A stretch of DNA of 7,593 nucleotides, taken from assembly GCA_030426875.1 (NCBI GenBank), contig JAUHXI010000068.1:1-7593 (forward strand), read 5' to 3'. The translations under genes were made by a program, and so were the position numbers. Of this stretch, positions 6,401-7,593 are shown piece by piece. How positions within the stretch are numbered: the first letter of the stretch is position 1; each line of letters starts with the position of its first letter. The notes under the pieces are model-generated. The model saw only the letters and a list, made by a program, of their open reading frames with translations. It did no database searches and was not told the DNA's origin. The DNA comes from a bacterium. GTDB taxonomy: Bacteria; Patescibacteriota; Gracilibacteria; UM-FILTER-43-11.

Positions 6401-6804
6401 TCGTAAGCATCGGCATCCTCTTTACTAGCAAAGTAACCATGCTCCTCCCCCCACTTTCGCCAACAACTAGTCATCCGACCCACCACTTGCTCAGCTGATT
6501 TTTCAGGACCGGTGATGACTTCTCCTTTTTTATTTTTCATCACATTACCGCTTGCATCACGCTGAGGAACACCTGCTTTTCGAGCATATTTAGAGGCAAT
6601 GATGTCGCTGGCATTCTGAGACCAACTTTTTGGAGTTTTAAAATCTTTCATCTCAAAAACAACGGATCCGTCTTGCTTAGTAATACGCGTGTTTCGACTG
6701 ACGTATTCAACGTTCTTGAGAGGAAGTTTACCTTTCTGGGTGAAAAGTCGATCAACTTTCAGCCCTTTTTTGACTGCTTTTGTCTTGGTCTGTTCCTTTT
6801 TCAT
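3481..6804 (-). CDS. nrdJ: Adenosylcobalamin-dependent class II ribonucleotide reductase, 1107 aa
   Basis: Reduces ribonucleotides to deoxyribonucleotides in the cytoplasm, using adenosylcobalamin to create the active-site thiyl radical, so it is independent of oxygen. The N-terminal substrate-binding part contains NSPQWFNTG (150-158) and HACFIQ. The reductase barrel has NPCSE (404-408), with C406 as the likely thiyl-radical cysteine and E408 as base. C197 and C417 are the likely redox pair, and the 11-residue C406-C417 gap is typical. APTGTIG lies at 604-610. A lysine/glutamate-rich linker (about 855-885) joins a C-terminal region ending in a cysteine cluster (C1081, C1094, C1097, C1100, C1106) that fits a zinc or redox-relay tail. 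All key residues are present and length is normal for the long NrdJ form. The frame is open to an ATG at 7008, but the family-like sequence begins at the ATG at 6804, preceded by TAACCCC. It diverges from cobO across putative NrdR boxes. Confidence 0.96.
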   Translation of the reverse strand: MKKEQTKTKAVKKGLKVDRLFTQKGKLPLKNVEYVSRNTRITKQDGSVVFEMKDFKTPKSWSQNASDIIASKYARKAGVPQRDASGNVMKNKKGEVITGPEKSAEQVVGRMTSCWRKWGEEHGYFASKEDADAYEEEMSHMMIHQMAAPNSPQWFNTGLYSSYGINGPAQGHYYVDPATAEVKKSEDAYTHPQPHACFIQSVEDDLVNDGGIMDLWVREARLFKYGSGTGSNFSSIRGAGESLSGGGHSSGLMSFLKIGDRAAGAIKSGGTTRRAAKMVCIDIDHPEIENFINWKVEEEKKVAALIAAGYSSDFNGEAYATVSGQNSNNSIRLSNKFMKAVEDDAEFDLIGRKDGKTFRTLKARKIWDQVGFAAWACADPGVQFDSTINEWHTCPKDGRINASNPCSEYMFLDDTACNLASLNLLKFFNVEKSQFDMKAMIHAIRLWTITLEISVLMAQFPSYEIAKRSYEYRTLGLGYANIGTVLMLMGIPYDSDKGRAIAGALTAVLTGRSYETSAEMADAYGAFPRYEHNKEDMLRVIRNHRRAAYNVAETEYESLEIAPVGLKKDECPDYLYKEATKAWDLALEKGEKYGYRNAQVSVIAPTGTIGLVMDCDTTGVEPDFALVKFKKLAGGGYMKIVNQSVPVALNYLGYDKKEIQEVLDYIVGRGSLVEAPFVNWKTLREKGLDESHLIEIEKTLANLFSIGMAFNKFSLGEDLLESLGIEKETYNDPAFNFLKEIGFNDKEIEAANEYVCGTMTIEGAPYINEDHLAVFDCANRCGNKGQRFIHHMGHIKMLGAVQPFISGSISKTINMPNEATVEEVMDAYKVSWKLALKANAIYRDGSKMSQPLNTSNKDKKKDDEKVEIKEVEITKKPLRRRLENERQSITHKFSIAGHEGYFTVGLYEDGSPGEFFIKMSKEGSTLSGIMDSLALSISLNLQYGVPLEVLVAKFTHTRFEPAGMTSNREIPIAKSLMDYIGRWLAVKFLSKNSAKKYHNGDLVDRAYDEGTMLKRGAISNGATVMIGDLKSKDDVVDEGNLIKVLEKAKIKPAKKAVAVNAGGGNTFTTPAAFKTDDPTFCTFDGSIMIRNGSCYKCLDCGETSGCS

Positions 6805-6813
6805 TATTATATA

Positions 6814-6820
6814 GGGGTTA
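6814..6820 (-). promoter_or_regulatory. TAACCCC element 9 bases before the nrdJ start
   Basis: The minus strand reads CTAACCCCTATATAATA then ATG (6804). It is the third copy in this window of the element seen before the two four-cysteine genes. It again replaces a Shine-Dalgarno and is here in front of an unrelated gene. These are the only three copies of TAACCCC I found on the minus strand of the intergenic regions. Confidence 0.45.
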
Positions 6821-6902
6821 GTAGTAATGAGTTTTAATTTATTATCTGCTTCTATGACCTCAAAAGAAGATTTATGGCCAATCCAGGCAATGAGCCAAAA
6901 GA

Positions 6903-6938
6903 ATTTGGGGGGACAAAAAAAGGGGTCCAAACCCAAAT
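6903..6938 (-). other. Imperfect hairpin in the nrdJ leader
   Basis: ATTTGGG (6903-6909) pairs with CCCAAAT (6932-6938). Inside it GGAC (6911-6914) pairs with GTCC (6925-6928), separated by a small internal loop and capped by a 10-base homopolymer-rich loop. It lies about 100 bases before the start codon in a predicted leader of about 240 bases. It could be a leader regulatory structure. I see no cobalamin riboswitch B12 box here. Confidence 0.4.
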
Positions 6939-7007
6939 CGATATGCTTCATAAATTGTGAAAACTTCTGTTTTTGATTCTGAATACAATTTAGAAAAATC
7001 AAACCCA

Positions 7008-7033
7008 CTCGTCAAACAAAACTAATTGACGAG
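7008..7033. promoter_or_regulatory. Perfect 8-bp inverted repeat beside the NrdR-like boxes
   Basis: CTCGTCAA (7008-7015) and TTGACGAG (7026-7033) form a perfect inverted repeat with a 10-base gap, directly abutting the first NrdR-like box. It lies just inside the predicted nrdJ transcript, so it could be a 5'-end hairpin. As DNA it could instead be an operator for a dimeric regulator. Its TTGACG half could also serve as a weak -35 for cobO. Confidence 0.5.
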
Positions 7034-7049
7034 ACACCATATCTTGTAT
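7034..7049. promoter_or_regulatory. Putative NrdR box 1
   Basis: ACACCATATCTTGTAT matches the NrdR box pattern ACAC-W-ATATAT-W-GTGT at 13 of 16 positions by my count. NrdR is the ATP/dATP-sensing zinc-finger and ATP-cone repressor of ribonucleotide reductase genes. The box begins 32 bp before box 2, the three-helical-turn spacing typical of NrdR sites. Confidence 0.68.
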
Positions 7050-7053
7050 AAGA

Positions 7054-7082
7054 ATTATATTTGACATACAACATATTGTAAT
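7054..7082 (-). promoter_or_regulatory. Predicted nrdJ promoter lying between and over the NrdR-like boxes
   Basis: A perfect TATAAT at 7059-7054 on the minus strand, 17 bases from ATTACA at 7082-7077 (four of six matches to TTGACA). Initiation near 7047 would give a leader of about 240 bases before the ATG at 6804. The -10 lies between the two NrdR-like boxes and the -35 overlaps box 2, a position suited to repression. The -35 is only 4 bases from the cobO start codon. Confidence 0.55.
7066..7081. promoter_or_regulatory. Putative NrdR box 2
   Basis: ATACAACATATTGTAA matches the NrdR box pattern at 12 of 16 positions by my count on either strand. The best-conserved part is AC-A-A-x-ATAT-T-GT. 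It lies 32 bp from box 1 and ends 5 bases before the cobO ATG, so a bound repressor could affect both divergent genes. Confidence 0.62.
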
Positions 7083-7086
7083 TACC

Positions 7087-7593
7087 ATGATTTTAGTCAT
7101 CACCGGAAACGGCAAAGGAAAGACCACCAGCGCATTAGGCACCGCATTCAGGGCTTCTGGTTGGGAAAAAAAGGTAGCAATAACCTTTTTTGACAAGGGA
7201 GGGAGCCATTATGGCGAACAACACATTCTAAATTTATTGCAAGAAAAAATTCTCACACGACGTTTCGGTTTAGAGCGATTTGACGAAAAGGCCCGTACTT
7301 TTCGATTTGAGAACACCCAGGAAGACAAAGACGAAGCACTAAAAGGTTTGAACGAAGTGATTCAACTATTTTCTGACGATTATTTTTTAATCGTTTGTGA
7401 TGAACTCATCAACTGTCTGAATTTAGACTTAGTTAAAAAAAAAGACGTGATGCGGCTCATTGAGGCATGCCCGCCCGAGACACACATGATCCTCACTGGG
7501 CGAAATGTGCCCGAATGGCTGAAGGAAAAAGCAGATCTAGTCTCAGAAGTGATGGAAGAAAAACACTATTTTAAAAAAGGAAAAGATGCGATT
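7087..7593 (+). CDS. cobO: CobO/BtuR-type cob(I)yrinic acid a,c-diamide (corrinoid) adenosyltransferase, C-terminal end cut by window edge
   Basis: Transfers the adenosyl group of ATP to cobalt(I) corrinoids in the cytoplasm, giving adenosylcobalamin or its precursors. I translated 169 residues from the ATG at 7087 with no stop. The Walker A is GNGKGKTT at 7-14, the glycine-rich form typical of CobA/CobO/BtuR. LIVCDELINCL at 101-111 is the Walker B-like strand (family: LDE). MILTGRNVPEWLKEKADLVSE at 134-154 matches the conserved TGR block followed by ADLV-(T/S)-E. KHYFKKGKDAI at the end matches the family's K-H-x-F/Y-x-x-G tail, so only a few residues seem to be missing. The N terminus is short, starting almost at the P-loop. 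There is no Shine-Dalgarno. The gene diverges from nrdJ, whose enzyme uses the product, and shares the putative NrdR-controlled region. The family is secure; whether it acts in de novo synthesis or salvage is not visible. Confidence 0.92.
   Translation, partial: MILVITGNGKGKTTSALGTAFRASGWEKKVAITFFDKGGSHYGEQHILNLLQEKILTRRFGLERFDEKARTFRFENTQEDKDEALKGLNEVIQLFSDDYFLIVCDELINCLNLDLVKKKDVMRLIEACPPETHMILTGRNVPEWLKEKADLVSEVMEEKHYFKKGKDAI

Noticed and set aside
6805..7008. N-terminal extension of nrdJ from an ATG at 7008 (68 extra residues).
   Set aside because: The extra residues (many Phe, Cys and Gln, no family resemblance) lie in what looks like a leader with hairpins. The typical NrdJ N terminus starts at the ATG at 6804.
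6805..7053. Cobalamin riboswitch in the nrdJ leader.
   Set aside because: GCCTGG/GGCTC-like fragments occur near 6880-6900, but no B12 box or the expected surrounding helices can be assembled by eye.
7061..7066. Perfect TTGACA on the plus strand as the cobO -35 box.
   Set aside because: A 17-base spacer would place the -10 over the cobO start codon, and no suitable -10 exists at a shorter allowed distance. Much of this segment is better explained by NrdR-like box 2.
6999..7196. Minus-strand open frame of 65 codons.
   Set aside because: It is antisense to the start of cobO and covers the promoter/NrdR region. It has no family features.
1..7593. CRISPR arrays, tRNA or rRNA genes, inteins in nrdJ, toxin-antitoxin or phage-defence modules.
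   Set aside because: No regularly spaced repeats, cloverleaf-like sequences, intein splice motifs or recognisable defence proteins were seen on either strand.

Overview
The window is a stretch of AT-leaning bacterial chromosome. Six protein genes read on the minus strand and one, at the right edge, on the plus strand. The long uninterrupted frames fit the standard genetic code. The lineage cannot be fixed from these genes. Canonical Shine-Dalgarno sites are scarce, and a compact gene set with a class II ribonucleotide reductase would suit an uncultivated or candidate-phylum bacterium, but that is a guess.

Layout from left to right. (1) 1-232: N-terminal part of a TlyA-type S4-domain rRNA methyltransferase, running off the left edge. 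(2) 259-1176: a ten-helix EamA/DMT transporter 26 bases upstream of tlyA, probably in the same operon. (3) 1257-2005: two tandem paralogous genes for small membrane-anchored proteins with four conserved cysteines. Each has its own promoter-like sequence and a hairpin downstream, and both share an unusual TAACCCC element just before the start codon. (4) 2121-2828: a UPF0489-family protein with an arginase-like set of possible metal ligands. (5) 2833-3383: a decayed REP-associated tyrosine transposase (RAYT, Y1_Tnp family) with two in-frame TAA codons and one frameshift. One REP-type palindrome lies inside it and a second lies just upstream of its N terminus. (6) 3481-6804: nrdJ, the adenosylcobalamin-dependent (class II) ribonucleotide reductase. 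(7) 7087-7593: cobO/btuR-type corrinoid adenosyltransferase, divergent from nrdJ and cut by the right edge.

The main biological story is at the right end. CobO makes adenosylcobalamin and NrdJ needs it to start its radical chemistry. Their shared 282-base intergenic region holds two sequences resembling NrdR boxes, exactly 32 bp apart, flanking a TATAAT on the nrdJ strand. This suggests that the enzyme and its cofactor supply are jointly controlled by the NrdR repressor. The nrdJ leader also holds a perfect 8-bp inverted repeat, a second hairpin and the same TAACCCC element seen before the two small cysteine genes.

The middle of the window shows how a RAYT/REP element has shaped its surroundings. 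The out-of-frame C-terminal end of the dead transposase supplies an apparent 50-residue N-terminal extension of the UPF0489 gene, which is probably not real protein. No CRISPR array, tRNA, rRNA or prophage gene was seen.
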